A DNA stretch of 64,000 nt from Coriobacteriia bacterium (GCA_015655215.1 JAATFL010000020.1:1-64000), one strand, 5' to 3'. Shown: positions 12,880 to 24,542, numbered from the stretch's first letter. Notes: generated by a model not told the origin, from the sequence alone. Numbers and translations are program-made.

Positions 12880-14133
12880 CTACGCAAGGTCCGGATAGAT
12901 GGGATGGTTCTCGATCAGGTCGGCGACCCTTGACTTGACCTGGGCGAGTTCGCCGAAATCTGTATGGTTGAAGATGGCACGCGCAAGCAACTCACCGACG
13001 AGATGGGCCTCGTCGGCATCGAAGCCACGCGTGGTCATCGCGGCTGAGCCGACACGGATGCCGGAGGTGACGAACGGAGAGCGCTTCTCGTTGGGAACGG
13101 TGTTCTTGTTGACGGTCATCCCGATGAGCTCGAGGATATTCTCGGCATCCTTGCCCGTGACGTCGGCCGGCGTGAGGTCGACGAGGGCGAGGTGGTTATC
13201 GGTGCCCCCCGTGACAAGGCGCAGGCCACCCTCCAGCATGCCATCGGCCATAGCCGACATGTTGACGACGACCTGGTGCGCGTACGTCTTGAACTCCGGC
13301 TTGAGCGCCTCGCCGAACGCGACCGCCTTGCCGGCGATGACGTGCTCGAGCGGGCCACCCTGGACACCGGGGAAGACGGAGGAGTCGATCTTCTTCGCAA
13401 GGGCCGCGTCGTTGGTGAGGATGATGCCACCACGAGGACCGCGCAGCGTCTTGTGGGTGGTGGACGTGGTGATGTCGGCATAGGGAACGGGGGTGGGGTG
13501 CTCGCCGGCGGCGACAAGTCCGGCGATGTGGGCCATGTCGACCATGAGATAGGCGCCGACCTCATGGGCGATCTGGGCGAAGCGCTCGAAATCGAGCGTA
13601 CGCGGATATGCCGAGGCACCACCGACGATGACCTGCGGACGCACTTCCTTCGCCTGCCTCTCGAGCGCATCCATGTCGATGCGCTCGGTTTCGGGATCGA
13701 TGCCGTAGGCCGCCACCTTGTAGAGCTTGCCGGAGAAGTTCACCGGTGAACCGTGGGTGAGATGGCCACCCATGGAGAGGTTCAGACCCATGATGGTGTC
13801 ACCGGGCTCGATGATGGCCATGTAGGCTGCAAGGTTGGCCTGAGCGCCGGAATGCGGCTGTACGTTGGCGAACTGGGCACCGTAGAGTTCCTTGAGACGC
13901 TCGATGGCGAGGGTCTCGACGATATCGACCTTTTCGCATCCACCATAGTAACGGTGTCCGGGGTACCCCTCCGCATACTTGTTGGTGAGGACGGAGCCCA
14001 TCGCCTCGATGACGGAGGAGGAGACGATGTTCTCGGACGCGATGAGCTCGATGGTACCGCGTTCGCGAGCGAGCTCGGCTTCAAGTGCGTGGTAGATGGC
14101 AGGATCGGTTTGCTTGAGATGGTCGTAGTTCAT
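12880..14133 (-). CDS. glyA: Serine hydroxymethyltransferase
   Basis: [57 protein letters not shown] motif. Confidence 0.98.
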   Translation of the reverse strand: MNYDHLKQTDPAIYHALEAELARERGTIELIASENIVSSSVIEAMGSVLTNKYAEGYPGHRYYGGCEKVDIVETLAIERLKELYGAQFANVQPHSGAQANLAAYMAIIEPGDTIMGLNLSMGGHLTHGSPVNFSGKLYKVAAYGIDPETERIDMDALERQAKEVRPQVIVGGASAYPRTLDFERFAQIAHEVGAYLMVDMAHIAGLVAAGEHPTPVPYADITTSTTHKTLRGPRGGIILTNDAALAKKIDSSVFPGVQGGPLEHVIAGKAVAFGEALKPEFKTYAHQVVVNMSAMADGMLEGGLRLVTGGTDNHLALVDLTPADVTGKDAENILELIGMTVNKNTVPNEKRSPFVTSGIRVGSAAMTTRGFDADEAHLVGELLARAIFNHTDFGELAQVKSRVADLIENHPIYPDLA

Positions 14134-14292
14134 GGTTACTCCCTATGGGATGGCATCGGAGGAGACGACGCAGCTTGATGTGGCATGCTCGACCCGTACG
14201 GCGCGGACGCGAGTCGATGTGGTCGGACGGTCGATGCGATGCACCCGGGCAGACACCCTGCCTGACATGGACACCGTCCATCCCCGAGGTTC

Positions 14293-14832
14293 CTAGCGGG
14301 GACCCGGAGGGGTGCTCACATCGATCGTACAGTGTGCCTCGATTGGAAGGATGGGTCCCTCGCCTGGCCCACAGGGTTCGGCGGGACGGGCGGGGTCGGC
14401 ATCCAGGCGCATGACCTTGGCGACGCGCAGGGCGTGGCGCCCTCCTTCGAACCTGGTGTCCAGGAACGTCTCGACGATCTCCTGGTTCACGGAGGGGGCC
14501 ACGAAACGGCCGGAAAGGCAGATCACGTTGAGGTCATTGTGCTGACGGGCTAGCCTTGCGAAATCAACCGTCGTAACCGTTGCGGCACGGATACCGGTGA
14601 TCTTGTCGGCCGCGATGGCCATACCAAGCCCGGTCCCGCAGATGAGCACTCCGCGGTCGGCCGCGCCACTCGCCACATCTCGTGCGACCGCCTCGGCAAG
14701 ATCGGGATAATCGCAACGCTCGTCCGAATGGGTCCCCTCGTCGACAACCTCGTGTCCAAGCGACGAGAGGTACGGCGACAACGATCGCTTCTGCTCATAG
14801 CCCGCGTGGTCACTCCCTATCGCGATGCGCAT
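14293..14832 (-). CDS. rpiB: Ribose 5-phosphate isomerase B (RpiB/LacA/LacB family)
   Basis: MRIAIGSDHAGYEQK; DRGVLICGTGLGMAIAADKITGIRAA. Confidence 0.93.
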   Translation of the reverse strand: MRIAIGSDHAGYEQKRSLSPYLSSLGHEVVDEGTHSDERCDYPDLAEAVARDVASGAADRGVLICGTGLGMAIAADKITGIRAATVTTVDFARLARQHNDLNVICLSGRFVAPSVNQEIVETFLDTRFEGGRHALRVAKVMRLDADPARPAEPCGPGEGPILPIEAHCTIDVSTPPGPR

Positions 14833-14910
14833 GCGAACGTGCCTCCCCGACGTGTCGAAAGCGGGTGTGATGAAAGCGGTGTGCTTCCCTTTGCCAGGCT
14901 TCCCATCTGG

Positions 14911-16476
14911 CTAGCGTGATTGTAACGCAGCGTCCCCCTCACGGCGGTGGGTAAGGGTACGAGAGACCGCCATCTGCCAGCCGGCGAGGAGTTCTTCTCG
15001 GCGGCTGGGCTCCATCGATGGTTCGAAGGTCCGCTCGATGCGCCAATTCGCCTCGATGTCGTCGATGTCGGGCCAATAGCCCACCGCAAGACCCGCGAGA
15101 TATGCGGCACCGAGCGCGGTGGTCTGCACCATCACGGGACGGACGACCTCCGTATCGAGGATGTCGGCTTGAAACTGCATGAGGAAGTCGTTGCACGAGG
15201 CACCGCCGTCGACCTTGAGCCCTGAGAGGTGCAGCCCCGAGTCGACCTCCATCGTCCGAATGACGTCGGCGGATTGATAGGCCATGCCCTCGAGGACCGC
15301 CCGGACCACGTGGGCACGCGTCGTGCCACGGGTGATCCCATATATGGCGCCGCGCGCGTACTGATCCCAATACGGGGCACCGAGGCCGGTGAAGGCGGGG
15401 ACGACGTACACGCCTCCCGTGTCGGGGACGGAACGTGCGAGGTCGCATGTCTCCGATGCGTCGGAGATGAGGCCCATCTCGTCGCGCAGCCACTGGACGG
15501 CGGCACCGGACACGAACACGCTGCCTTCGAGTGCATACTGCACGCCGGTCGTCAGGCCGATCGCGATGGTGGTGAGGAGTCCTGACCGTGACGTCACCGA
15601 GGTGGACCCGGTGTTCATGAGGAGGAACCCGCCCGTGCCGTAGGTGTTCTTGATGCTGCCGGGGGTCGCGCAGCGCTGGCCGAACAGCGCCGCCTGCTGG
15701 TCGCCCGCCACACCCGCGATGGGGATGTGCCCGGCGATGCTCACGTGCTCCGTGTGCCCGAACACACCAGAGGAGGGAAGTACCTGCGGCAGCATCGAGG
15801 CCGGGATGTCGAACAGCCTGAGAAGATCGTCGTCCCAGCACAGGTCATGGATGTTGTAGAGCATCGTACGCGACGCGTTGGTGGGGTCGGTGGCGTGCAC
15901 GTGACCACCGGTGAGGTTCCAGATGAGCCAGGTGTCGACGGTGCCGAAGACGAGGTCGCCCTTCTCGGCACGCTCGCGTGCCCCCGGGACGTTCTCGAGT
16001 ATCCAGCGTATCTTGGTGGCCGAGAAGTACGCGTCGGGTATGAGACCGGTCCTCTCCCGGATGAGCTGGGTGTACCCCGCGTCCTTGAGTTCATCGATGT
16101 AATCGGCCGTACGTCGACACTGCCACACGATCGCGTTGTAGACGGGTTCCCCGGTGTAGCGATCCCAGACGACCACGGTCTCACGCTGGTTGGTGATCCC
16201 GATGGCCGCAACCTGCTCCGGGGGGATGCCTGCCCCGACCACCGCCTCGGTGAATACACCGAGCTGCGTGGAGAGTATCTCGGTAGGGTCGTGCTCCACC
16301 CACCCGGCATGTGGGAAGTACTGTCGGAACTCCTTCTGTGCCATGCCCACGATGGCGCCATCGTGGTCGAAGAGGATGCAGCGAGAAGAGGTCGTGCCCT
16401 GGTCGAGCGAGGCGATGTAGGTTCCCGTGAGGGCAGTGCCCGTGCCCGAGAAGCGATTGGCCGCAGCAGATCCCAT
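14911..16476 (-). CDS. glpK: Glycerol kinase
   Basis: [32 protein letters not shown]; start at 16476 overlaps the upstream TGA as TGATG. Confidence 0.96.
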   Translation of the reverse strand: MGSAAANRFSGTGTALTGTYIASLDQGTTSSRCILFDHDGAIVGMAQKEFRQYFPHAGWVEHDPTEILSTQLGVFTEAVVGAGIPPEQVAAIGITNQRETVVVWDRYTGEPVYNAIVWQCRRTADYIDELKDAGYTQLIRERTGLIPDAYFSATKIRWILENVPGARERAEKGDLVFGTVDTWLIWNLTGGHVHATDPTNASRTMLYNIHDLCWDDDLLRLFDIPASMLPQVLPSSGVFGHTEHVSIAGHIPIAGVAGDQQAALFGQRCATPGSIKNTYGTGGFLLMNTGSTSVTSRSGLLTTIAIGLTTGVQYALEGSVFVSGAAVQWLRDEMGLISDASETCDLARSVPDTGGVYVVPAFTGLGAPYWDQYARGAIYGITRGTTRAHVVRAVLEGMAYQSADVIRTMEVDSGLHLSGLKVDGGASCNDFLMQFQADILDTEVVRPVMVQTTALGAAYLAGLAVGYWPDIDDIEANWRIERTFEPSMEPSRREELLAGWQMAVSRTLTHRREGDAALQSR

Positions 16477-18293
16477 CAGCGCCCCCCCATCCATCCGGCG
16501 ATGTACGCGAAGACCTCGTCTCGGTCGACTTCGTTCAGTATCTCATGGCGGTCATCGGCGAAGAGATGCTCGTCCACCTGTCGAACACCGGCATCGCGCA
16601 TACGCGCGACGACGCGGTCGACCCCGGCGCCCATCTCCCCCACCGGGTCGCCCTGCCCCGAGACGAACAGCCAGGGCAATCCTCTGGGGATGCGAGCGAG
16701 ACGGCGTGGGTCGGCGGCCTCCAGACAGACCTCGGTGAGCGTGGCGTACCCGCTCAACTTGAAACGGAACGTGTCCCGTGGCTCATCGAGGTACGCGTCG
16801 CGGTTCTCCGTCGCGCGGGAAAGCCAGTCAACCGGCGTCGAGGCCGGCTCGAACGGCTTGTTGTAAGGTGCAAGGGAGAGGCTGTCGAGAAGGTCCGACG
16901 GCGCGTCCGGCCCCCTGAACACGCCCAGGAAGCGTGCGAGGAGGTTCCCGAACCGAGACAGCCCGATGGCCGGGTCACCCGTGCCGGAGATGATGACGGC
17001 ACGCATGTCCCACGGCTTACCATCAGGGGCGAGACCGTCCGAGCCGGTGCGCCCGATAAGGGATCGCACCACGAACGTGCCCATCGAGTGGGCGAAGATG
17101 AGATGGGGCGCATCGGGGAACCGGGCACATCCCGCGCGATAGACGGCGAGGGTGTCGGTGACGAGTCGGTCAGCTCCTCCTCTAAGGAGCAGGGAGCCCC
17201 AGCGATCAGGAGAGGTGACCGAGTCGCCGTGACCGAGCAGGTCGCAACCGTACACGACCCAACCGCGTGAGGCAAGGTAACGGGCAAAGGCGTCGTAGCG
17301 CTCGACGAACTCGATCATGCCATGGACGAGCTGCAGGGTGCCCGTGGGCTTCTGGGTACCGGCTGCGACACCCGCCGACATCCAGATGAAGCCCCGCTGC
17401 GGGGTGATGCCGTCGGCGGAGGGCACGGTGAGCGTCTCCTTCATGACGACCGCTGCAGCGTTGCCCGCGTCGGGGGACCCCGTGACCGAACCGCGTGCGC
17501 CCGTGCGCATGCGCACGGGTAGACCCGTGGCCTCGGATATCTGCGCGGGAGACAGGGGACCGACCCGGACGACGACCGGCTCCGGACCGGTGGCGTCGAC
17601 GATGGTGGAGGGAATCGCCTCCGGGGAGAGACCCGCCTCGAGCACGGCAGCGACCTGCGCGCGCACAGAATGCGCGATATGCCAGGGTGCACGAGGTGGG
17701 ACGCGGCCCTGGATGTTGGCGCTCGAGGTGGCTATGGGGGCGTTGACGGCACCGAGCAGTGCCAGTGCGGTATCGTCGGCGGGTACGCGCAGGGCGATGG
17801 AGCCCCCCGGTCCCACCCAACCGGGCGGAACCGCAGCCGAAGCGGTGATGATAAGGGTGAGGGGGCCGGGCCAAAAGCGCCTGGCGAGCTCGTGGGCCCA
17901 TGCGGGAACGTGCACGCCGTAGGAACCAAGTGCGGAGGCGGTGGGGATGAGCCAGGCGGTGGGCTTGTCGGGAGCGCGATGCTTGATGCGGTAGAGGGAG
18001 GCCGGCGTGATGCCCGCCGCGACCTTGACACCCATGCCGTAGACGGTCTCCGTGGGGAAGATGACGACCTCTCCCTCGTCGAGCCGCAGGGCTGCGGCCG
18101 CTATCTCGGCCGCATCGGGGCGCGGTGCCGCACGAGGGGTGGGAGGGGTGGCGACGTCGATGACAGCATCGACGGCAAGCGTTGCGGGGACGGTGGGCGC
18201 CCCGGTACCAACCTCATGCGAGTCCATCCCCATCCCGGGAATCGCTCGATTCCCTCGGGCATCGTCCTGCAGACCATCGGTCACCCTCGACAT
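16476..18293 (-). CDS. Fusion: N-terminal Sua5/YciO/YrdC (threonylcarbamoyl-AMP synthase, TsaC) domain + C-terminal alpha/beta hydrolase (monoacylglycerol lipase/lysophospholipase-like)
   Basis: YrdC motifs [32 protein letters not shown]; hydrolase motifs [14 protein letters not shown] and FAHSMGTFV; one uninterrupted frame; start chosen at MSRVTDG with ggaggg upstream. Confidence 0.85.
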   Translation of the reverse strand: MSRVTDGLQDDARGNRAIPGMGMDSHEVGTGAPTVPATLAVDAVIDVATPPTPRAAPRPDAAEIAAAALRLDEGEVVIFPTETVYGMGVKVAAGITPASLYRIKHRAPDKPTAWLIPTASALGSYGVHVPAWAHELARRFWPGPLTLIITASAAVPPGWVGPGGSIALRVPADDTALALLGAVNAPIATSSANIQGRVPPRAPWHIAHSVRAQVAAVLEAGLSPEAIPSTIVDATGPEPVVVRVGPLSPAQISEATGLPVRMRTGARGSVTGSPDAGNAAAVVMKETLTVPSADGITPQRGFIWMSAGVAAGTQKPTGTLQLVHGMIEFVERYDAFARYLASRGWVVYGCDLLGHGDSVTSPDRWGSLLLRGGADRLVTDTLAVYRAGCARFPDAPHLIFAHSMGTFVVRSLIGRTGSDGLAPDGKPWDMRAVIISGTGDPAIGLSRFGNLLARFLGVFRGPDAPSDLLDSLSLAPYNKPFEPASTPVDWLSRATENRDAYLDEPRDTFRFKLSGYATLTEVCLEAADPRRLARIPRGLPWLFVSGQGDPVGEMGAGVDRVVARMRDAGVRQVDEHLFADDRHEILNEVDRDEVFAYIAGWMGGR

Positions 18294-18410
18294 CGTCCCT
18301 CCATCTCGGTGGGTCACCCACCTGCGCCGGAATCCGGATGCGAAACCGGAGTCATCTGGAATGATGATACCCATCGACCCGGGAAACGTACAGGGAGAAA
18401 GAGGGGACCG

Positions 18411-19418
18411 TCATACCCCCGAAGGCACCGAGGCGCACAGGATGCGCTCCCGACCGGTGAGGTCGGGGAACACCCTGACATCCACGTAACCCGCATCGCG
18501 CGCCAGCGATGCCGCGGCCTGAAGCGTGCACTCATGCAGTTCGCAGGAGAGAAGCCCACCGGGGCGCAGCAGCGAACGCCCCGAGACGAGAGACCAGGAG
18601 CATCCGAGGATGCGACGATACAGGTCCAAGCCATCGGCACCGCCGTCCAGGGCAAGCGCCGGTTCGAAGTGCGCCACTTCGGCCGGAAGCCGATCGAGCT
18701 CGGCGGTGGGTATGTAGGGAGGGTTCGAGATGACGACGTCGAACGACCCCGTATCGCCGGGGTCGACCCCGGCGGCGAGGTCACACTCGAGGAGGGTCAC
18801 GCGCTCCTCGAGGTGCAGGGCTTCCGCATTGCGTCTCGCGAGGGCGACGGCCGCCGGCGAGAGATCGGTGGCCACCACGTACGCCATCGGACGCTCCTGG
18901 GCGATGGAGAGTGCGATGCATCCCGTACCCGTGCACAGGTCGACGACACGGGCCACGCCCCTCGCCTCGATGGCGGCGTCGACCGCGGGGAGCACCGTGT
19001 CGACGAGCGTCTCGGTCTCTGGCCGTGGGATGAGCACCCCCTCGCCGCATCGAACGACGATGTGGCGAAACGCGACTTCACCCGTGACGTACTGCAACGG
19101 CTCCCCCGTGGCACGCCGACGCACCCCCTCACGCAGGATCGCCCGCTCCTCGAGCGAGAGGGGGCGGTCGAAGTAGGCGTAGCACTCCACGCGCGAGAGC
19201 CCGGTGGCCGCGGATATGAGCCACTCGGCACTCCGACGCGGATGCCCGTCTCCGCGTGACGTGAGGTAACCCACCGTCCAGTTCAACGCATCGCCGACGT
19301 TCCAGATGCGGTGTCCGGGTGCGTTGGGCCCCTCACCTGCGGCGTCGGTGCCGGTGGGCGTCGAGACGCTACCGGTTGCGCGGGTATCGTTGGAGACGTG
19401 TTGGCGAGAGTCGGGCAT
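18411..19418 (-). CDS. prmC: Peptide chain release factor N5-glutamine methyltransferase
   Basis: VVDLCTGTGCIALSIA SAM site; VVISNPPYIP catalytic NPPY; adjacent to prfA. Confidence 0.93.
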   Translation of the reverse strand: MPDSRQHVSNDTRATGSVSTPTGTDAAGEGPNAPGHRIWNVGDALNWTVGYLTSRGDGHPRRSAEWLISAATGLSRVECYAYFDRPLSLEERAILREGVRRRATGEPLQYVTGEVAFRHIVVRCGEGVLIPRPETETLVDTVLPAVDAAIEARGVARVVDLCTGTGCIALSIAQERPMAYVVATDLSPAAVALARRNAEALHLEERVTLLECDLAAGVDPGDTGSFDVVISNPPYIPTAELDRLPAEVAHFEPALALDGGADGLDLYRRILGCSWSLVSGRSLLRPGGLLSCELHECTLQAAASLARDAGYVDVRVFPDLTGRERILCASVPSGV

Positions 19419-19419
19419 C

Positions 19420-20511
19420 CTAGACGGCCTGCTCCAGGCGCCGGGCTCGATCCGCGGTCACGAGGGCGGTCACGAGATCCTCGAGGCCGGCACCGCCAGC
19501 GCCGAGCAAAACGCCGTTGTAGGTACCGTTATAGCCGATGCGATGGTCGGTCACGCGGTCCTGGGGTTGATTGTACGTGCGGATCTTCTCGGAACGATCG
19601 CCGGAACCGATCTGGCTGCGTCGGGCATCGGCCTCCTCGGCCTGCTGCTTGGCGAGCATCTTGTCGTAGAGACGTGCACGGAGCACACGCAGAGCCGCCT
19701 CGCGATTCTGGATCTGCGACTTCTGGTCCTGGGACTGTACGACAAGCCCCGTGGGGAGATGCGTGATGCGCACGGCCGAATCGGTCGTGTTGACGCACTG
19801 GCCACCTGGGCCACCGGCGCGGAACACGTCGATGCGCAGATCGCCCGGGTTTATCTGCACCTCGACCTCGTCGGCTTCGGGAAGGACGGCGACGCTCGCC
19901 GTGGACGTGTGGATACGGCCTTGCGACTCGGTCTTGGGGACGCGCTGCACGCGGTGGACGCCACTCTCGAACTTCATGATGGAGTAGACCCGGTCACCCT
20001 TGACGCGAAAGCTGATCTCCTTATAGCCGCCGAACTCGGATTCCGAGGCGTTGACGATCTCGACCTTCCAGCGATGCGCCTCGAAGAAACGCAGGTACAT
20101 CCGGAACAGGTCCCCGGCGAATATGGCAGCCTCGTCGCCACCCACGCCGGCGCGGATCTCGACGATGATGTCCTTCTCGTCGAGAGGGTCACCCGGAAGG
20201 AGCATGACCTTGATCTCCTCCTCGATGCCGGGTAGCCCCTCTTCAAGCTCGGCGATCTCCTCGAGCGCGAGTTCGCGCATCTCAGAGTCGGACTCGTTGT
20301 GAAGTTCCTCCTTGGCGTTGTGTATCTGGACAAGGCCGGAAAGGTATTCGCGCGACTTCTCCACGAGCGCCTTCTGGCTTGAGAACTCCTTGGCAAGACG
20401 GGTGTACTCCTGTTGGTTCGCGATGACGGCGGGATCGCCGAGCCGAGCCTCGAGGTCCCCGTATGACCCGATGAGCTTCTCGAGCTTATCGCGCATCTCT
20501 ACCTGCATGGT
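19420..20511 (-). CDS. prfA: Peptide chain release factor 1
   Basis: [25 protein letters not shown] (GGQ); start at [14 protein letters not shown]. Confidence 0.96.
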   Translation of the reverse strand, partial: TMQVEMRDKLEKLIGSYGDLEARLGDPAVIANQQEYTRLAKEFSSQKALVEKSREYLSGLVQIHNAKEELHNESDSEMRELALEEIAELEEGLPGIEEEIKVMLLPGDPLDEKDIIVEIRAGVGGDEAAIFAGDLFRMYLRFFEAHRWKVEIVNASESEFGGYKEISFRVKGDRVYSIMKFESGVHRVQRVPKTESQGRIHTSTASVAVLPEADEVEVQINPGDLRIDVFRAGGPGGQCVNTTDSAVRITHLPTGLVVQSQDQKSQIQNREAALRVLRARLYDKMLAKQQAEEADARRSQIGSGDRSEKIRTYNQPQDRVTDHRIGYNGTYNGVLLGAGGAGLEDLVTALVTADRARRLEQAV

Positions 20512-21019
20512 CTTATCTCCTCGTGCGGGTGCCAGGATGCGGGCATCCGCGAAACCGATGGTGCGCCCACGTGTGGCACCCAGATGATGGTATGGGTGGT
20601 GTCGGACATGACATGTTACCACTCCGCGGGGAACGCAACCCGATGCGCCCGCCCTGCTGTCGCCATGTGGCGCCACGCTCCACCATGCTCCCGAGAGCGT
20701 GCCCCCCCCTCGTCATATGGGCGCTCGACCGCAAAGCGGGTCCTCTCCCCCATCCAATCGAGGGGGGACGTCGACCACGTCCGCCGAGGGTCCCACGACC
20801 GAGAGTCCTTCGAACTGGGGACAGGTCGCCTTCGCCTCGTCGATTGCCCGGCATGCCGTCTATCATAGCCATACGACCACCATGGTGGTCGACGCGAGGG
20901 TCTCGACCGCACATCCACCGCACGGGGCAGGCCACGCCGACCCGTGAAGGGATTCCAAGCACCGTAGGGTGCGAACGCTATACTTGCAAAGAACGAAGAC
21001 GGCCTCGACAGGAGGGCAC

Positions 21020-21964
21020 ATGATCGATTCAGTGAGACGAAAGGCGTGGGTGGAGGCCCTCAGACTCCGCACGCTGCCGCTATCGGCCGCTGGCGTTGTG
21101 GTTGCCGCCGGCATCGCGGGCTTCTATCAGGTGTTCTCCCCGCTCACGTTCACCCTCATGCTCGCGATGGTGCTGGTGCTGCAGGTCGACGCGAACTTCG
21201 CCGATGAGTATGGCGATCTCGCCAACGGAGCCGACACCGACGACCGCCTCGGTCCCAAGCGGGGGATGCAGCGCGGTGACATCTCCAGGCGGGAGATGAA
21301 GCACGCGATGGTGGGCACCGGGGCCTTGGCGCTTGCGTTCGCGGCCGCACTCATCCTCACCTCGCTTGGAAGCGCTCACGCGGGGCTCATCGTGGTCTTC
21401 GCCGTGCTCGCGACGCTCTGCGTCGCCGGTGCCGTCTTCTATACGGTGGGCAAGAGGGCCTACGGCTACCACGCCCTTGGCGATCTGGCGTGCTTCTTCT
21501 TCTTTGGGCTGGTCGCCGTGATGGGAGGGGTCTTCCTCTACACCGCACGGTCGGGGTCGCCCACGCTGATACCCGTGACGGCACTGCCGGCGATGGGCGT
21601 GGGCTGTCTAGCGTGCGGAGTGCTCAACCTCAACAACATGCGCGACATCACCACGGACAGGGCCGCAGGCAAGATCACCGTCGCGATCCTGTTCGGACCC
21701 AGGCGTGCCCTCGCCTATCACTGCGCACTCGTTGGGTTGGGGATGGTCGGATTCCTGAGCTTTCCACTCGTCCTGGGGGTCACGGACCCACTCGCCTACC
21801 TGTTCGTGGTGCTGTTCGTCCCCCTGGTGAGGCAACTCGTCGGTGTCCTCTCGAACACCGACCCGGCTCGGTACGACCGCTTCATGAAGCCGCTCTCGAT
21901 GACGACGTTCCTCCTCGCGGTCACCTTCGCGCTCTGCCTCGCGTTCCTCACGTCCGCGCTATAG
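21020..21964 (+). CDS. menA: 1,4-dihydroxy-2-naphthoate polyprenyltransferase (UbiA family)
   Basis: LRLRTLPLSAAGV; QVDANFADEYGDLANGADTDDRLGPKRG; LNLNNMRDITTDRAAGKIT. Confidence 0.88.
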   Translation: MIDSVRRKAWVEALRLRTLPLSAAGVVVAAGIAGFYQVFSPLTFTLMLAMVLVLQVDANFADEYGDLANGADTDDRLGPKRGMQRGDISRREMKHAMVGTGALALAFAAALILTSLGSAHAGLIVVFAVLATLCVAGAVFYTVGKRAYGYHALGDLACFFFFGLVAVMGGVFLYTARSGSPTLIPVTALPAMGVGCLACGVLNLNNMRDITTDRAAGKITVAILFGPRRALAYHCALVGLGMVGFLSFPLVLGVTDPLAYLFVVLFVPLVRQLVGVLSNTDPARYDRFMKPLSMTTFLLAVTFALCLAFLTSAL

Positions 21965-21985
21965 GGAAAGACCGCGTGCACTGCA

Positions 21986-23200
21986 CTACCCGATGACGCC
22001 CTCGCCGGCGGAAGCCGCTTGCACCTCGGCCTCCCGTGCCTCGGCCCTCTCGCGTTCCAACACCAGGCCCATCGCGGCGATGGCGCATTCGAGCATACCC
22101 TCGTCAGGCTGGTTGGTGGTGAGGCGTTGAAGCTGCAGCCCTGGCCAGAGCACGACCCTGACCAGTGGGTTCTCGGGACGGTTGCCCGCCCATTTGACCG
22201 TCACCTCGTAGGCGAGACCGGCAACGAGGGGCATCAAGACGATACGCGAGCAGATGACGATCGCAAGGCGGGTCGCTCCGTTGGTGACCCCGACCAGCAT
22301 GATGAAGCGATCCACCGGGACGATCGTGAACACCAGGATGGCGATGATCATCGTCATGAGGAGGAATGCCGTCCCGCACCGCACGTGGAGGCGTGGGAAC
22401 GTCTGGGCGTTGGCCGGCGTGAGCTCGAGGCCGTGCTCGTAGCAGTGGATCGTCTCATGCTCGGCCCCATGGTATGCAAACATGCGCCTGATGTCAGGCA
22501 TGAGCGAGATGGCGGCGAGGTAGATGAGGAAGATCGCGACGCGGATGAGCCCATCGACGACGTTCCAGGCAAAGGTGCCCTTGGTGTAGTCGCCCACCAG
22601 GAGATTCGTGACCACGGCGGGCGCGACGGCGAAGAGAAGGACGCCGAGCACGAGACCGAGGACCATCGAGACCGTCATGACCCCCTTGCCCAGACCTCCT
22701 TGCGATTCATCTCGCGAAGGTTCGGCGCGAACGGACCCCTCGGCATCGTCTTGGACGGCCTGACCACAGGCACGAGCGGCGTCGTCCACGACGACACGAG
22801 ACCCACCGAGTGGGATGGCCTCCGGACGTTCGGACCGTGGACGGGCGACGGATTCGGCTTCTCCGGACGGCGCAGCCTCGTCGTCACCCCCGTCCTCATC
22901 GAGGTCATAGGCATGGGCACCGGCGATCTCGAGGGCCCGGTAACCGAGCGCGAGCGACTCGACGAACGCGACGACGCCACGTACCACCGGCCAGTACATC
23001 CACGTGTTGCGCTCGCGTCCGGAAGCGAGATCGTGCTCCTCGGTGTAGATGTCACCCGACGGCTCACGCACGGCGACAGCCCAGTTGTAGCGACCACGCA
23101 TCATGATGCCCTCGATGAGCGCCTGCCCGCCGATGTGAGTCTTGCAAACCACACCGTGCGTATCGAACGCACGTCTCGTCGCACGGTCACTCATGGCCAT
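21986..23200 (-). CDS. DUF1385 family membrane protein (YqhQ-like)
   Basis: IGGQALIEGIMMRGRYNWAVAVREPSG; FAYHGAEHETIHCYEHG; start near MAMSDRAT. Confidence 0.88.
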   Translation of the reverse strand: MAMSDRATRRAFDTHGVVCKTHIGGQALIEGIMMRGRYNWAVAVREPSGDIYTEEHDLASGRERNTWMYWPVVRGVVAFVESLALGYRALEIAGAHAYDLDEDGGDDEAAPSGEAESVARPRSERPEAIPLGGSRVVVDDAARACGQAVQDDAEGSVRAEPSRDESQGGLGKGVMTVSMVLGLVLGVLLFAVAPAVVTNLLVGDYTKGTFAWNVVDGLIRVAIFLIYLAAISLMPDIRRMFAYHGAEHETIHCYEHGLELTPANAQTFPRLHVRCGTAFLLMTMIIAILVFTIVPVDRFIMLVGVTNGATRLAIVICSRIVLMPLVAGLAYEVTVKWAGNRPENPLVRVVLWPGLQLQRLTTNQPDEGMLECAIAAMGLVLERERAEAREAEVQAASAGEGVIG

Positions 23201-23939
23201 CGCCGTGCTCCGGCTCTTGGATCGCTTGCCTCTCGGCAGCGCGCATCGCTGCATCGTAATTGGGTCGTGAGATGAGCGGGTGCGGGTTCCCACAGGTCAT
23301 CCGGCCTTCAGGACAGGCGCCGCGCACGCATCCGGGACCGGCATCCATGAAGATGTAGGGGGCCGTGGGTCGCACGAGGTCGAGCATCCTGTCGGCAAGT
23401 TCGCGGATCTCCCACTGCGCGCGGTTGCAGCAGCGCAATTCGAAGAAGTGCAGCAGCTCCCGGATGTTCATGGTGATCGCTATCTTGGTCTCGGTGGCGT
23501 TGGGGAGCAGGTATCGGGCATCCTCGCTGGGGATGCCCAGATCGACGAGCCTGCGATACGAGGTGAAGGCATCGTCGTTCGCCTTGGTGAATATCGCTGC
23601 CGCCTCGGGGTTCGCGGCGACGGTCTCGGGACAGATGAAGGACGGTTCGTCGGAAAATGTCACATACCGCTGCGATTGCTGGTTGAAGCTCGCAAGACGA
23701 TGCCGTACGAGCTGGTGGGTGAGCGCGCGAGAGACCCCCTCGACCGCGAACGTGTAGCTCACGTGCTCAAGCGTCGAGAAGTGGCCGCTCTCGAGAATGG
23801 TGCGGAGCACGCTGTAGGTGCGCGCGTCGGTCATGGTGGTCATGAGTTCGGCGGCACCGACCGGTGCGTAGCACAGGCGCGCGGCCGAGGCGACGGCGTG
23901 CTCGGGGCTGGGGGTATGATACAGCAATACGACGTTCAA
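23187..23939 (-). CDS. thyX: Flavin-dependent thymidylate synthase
   Basis: STLEHVSYTFAVEGVSRALTHQLVRHRLASFNQQSQRYV (ThyX RHR signature); probable TTG start at 23939 preceded by gaggagg. Confidence 0.96.
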   Translation of the reverse strand: MNVVLLYHTPSPEHAVASAARLCYAPVGAAELMTTMTDARTYSVLRTILESGHFSTLEHVSYTFAVEGVSRALTHQLVRHRLASFNQQSQRYVTFSDEPSFICPETVAANPEAAAIFTKANDDAFTSYRRLVDLGIPSEDARYLLPNATETKIAITMNIRELLHFFELRCCNRAQWEIRELADRMLDLVRPTAPYIFMDAGPGCVRGACPEGRMTCGNPHPLISRPNYDAAMRAAERQAIQEPEHGDGHE

Positions 23940-24028
23940 GGCAGCCTCCTCGAGATGAAAGTACGTGGCTTCGCAGGACGGACGAGACAAGCGCCGACAC
24001 GGTGGCTACCTCATGCAAGGCCCCAGTA

Positions 24029-24072
24029 TGACGATACGGGGTGGAGGCGATCGCCTCCACCCCGTATCGTCA
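24029..24072. repeat. 44-bp perfect palindrome (candidate terminator/cruciform) between rpmE and thyX
   Basis: tgacgatacggggtggaggcga/tcgcctccaccccgtatcgtca, checked base by base; no T-tract follows. Confidence 0.9.
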
Positions 24073-24116
24073 GCCAACTGTCATCCCCACGTCCATGACG
24101 ACGGGAACGAATACCG

Positions 24117-24542
24117 CTACTCGGCGGCCGGCTCAGCCTTGACGTCGACGGCCTTGACGCCCTCGCCGGTGAGGGCGACGACCTTCTCGGCTTCCTTCGC
24201 CGCGCTCTTGGCGTATTCGGCAGCACGCGAGGCCTTCTCGGCAGCCTTCTTCTCACGGGCGGTGGCAGCCTTCTTCGCCGTCTCCTCGGCAGCAGCCTGG
24301 CGCGCGGCCTTCTGGGCCTTCTCGCGCTCAAGCGTCGCATCGGCGGCGGAACCGAACTTGTCGGAGAAGCGCTGGACGCGTCCGCCGGTATCGACGAACT
24401 TCTGCTGTCCGGTGTAGAACGGATGGCATTCGTTGCACAGTTCGACACGCAGTTCGGGTGTGGTCGAGCGCGTGGTGAACGTGTTGCCGCATGAGCAACG
24501 AACCGTGCAGTCGACGTACTCGGGATGGATGTCTTTCCTCAT
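24117..24542 (-). CDS. rpmE: Ribosomal protein bL31 with long Ala/Lys/Glu-rich C-terminal extension
   Basis: [27 protein letters not shown]...[32 protein letters not shown] then ~70-aa A/K/E-rich tail. Confidence 0.93.
   Translation of the reverse strand: MRKDIHPEYVDCTVRCSCGNTFTTRSTTPELRVELCNECHPFYTGQQKFVDTGGRVQRFSDKFGSAADATLEREKAQKAARQAAAEETAKKAATAREKKAAEKASRAAEYAKSAAKEAEKVVALTGEGVKAVDVKAEPAAE

Noticed and set aside
14134-14292. Possible riboswitch upstream of glyA
   Set aside because: No conserved glycine, THF or SAM riboswitch core recognised by eye; would need Infernal/Rfam.
17670-19259. 529-aa plus-strand ORF
   Set aside because: Antisense to the TsaC fusion and prmC; Gly/Arg-rich shadow translation.
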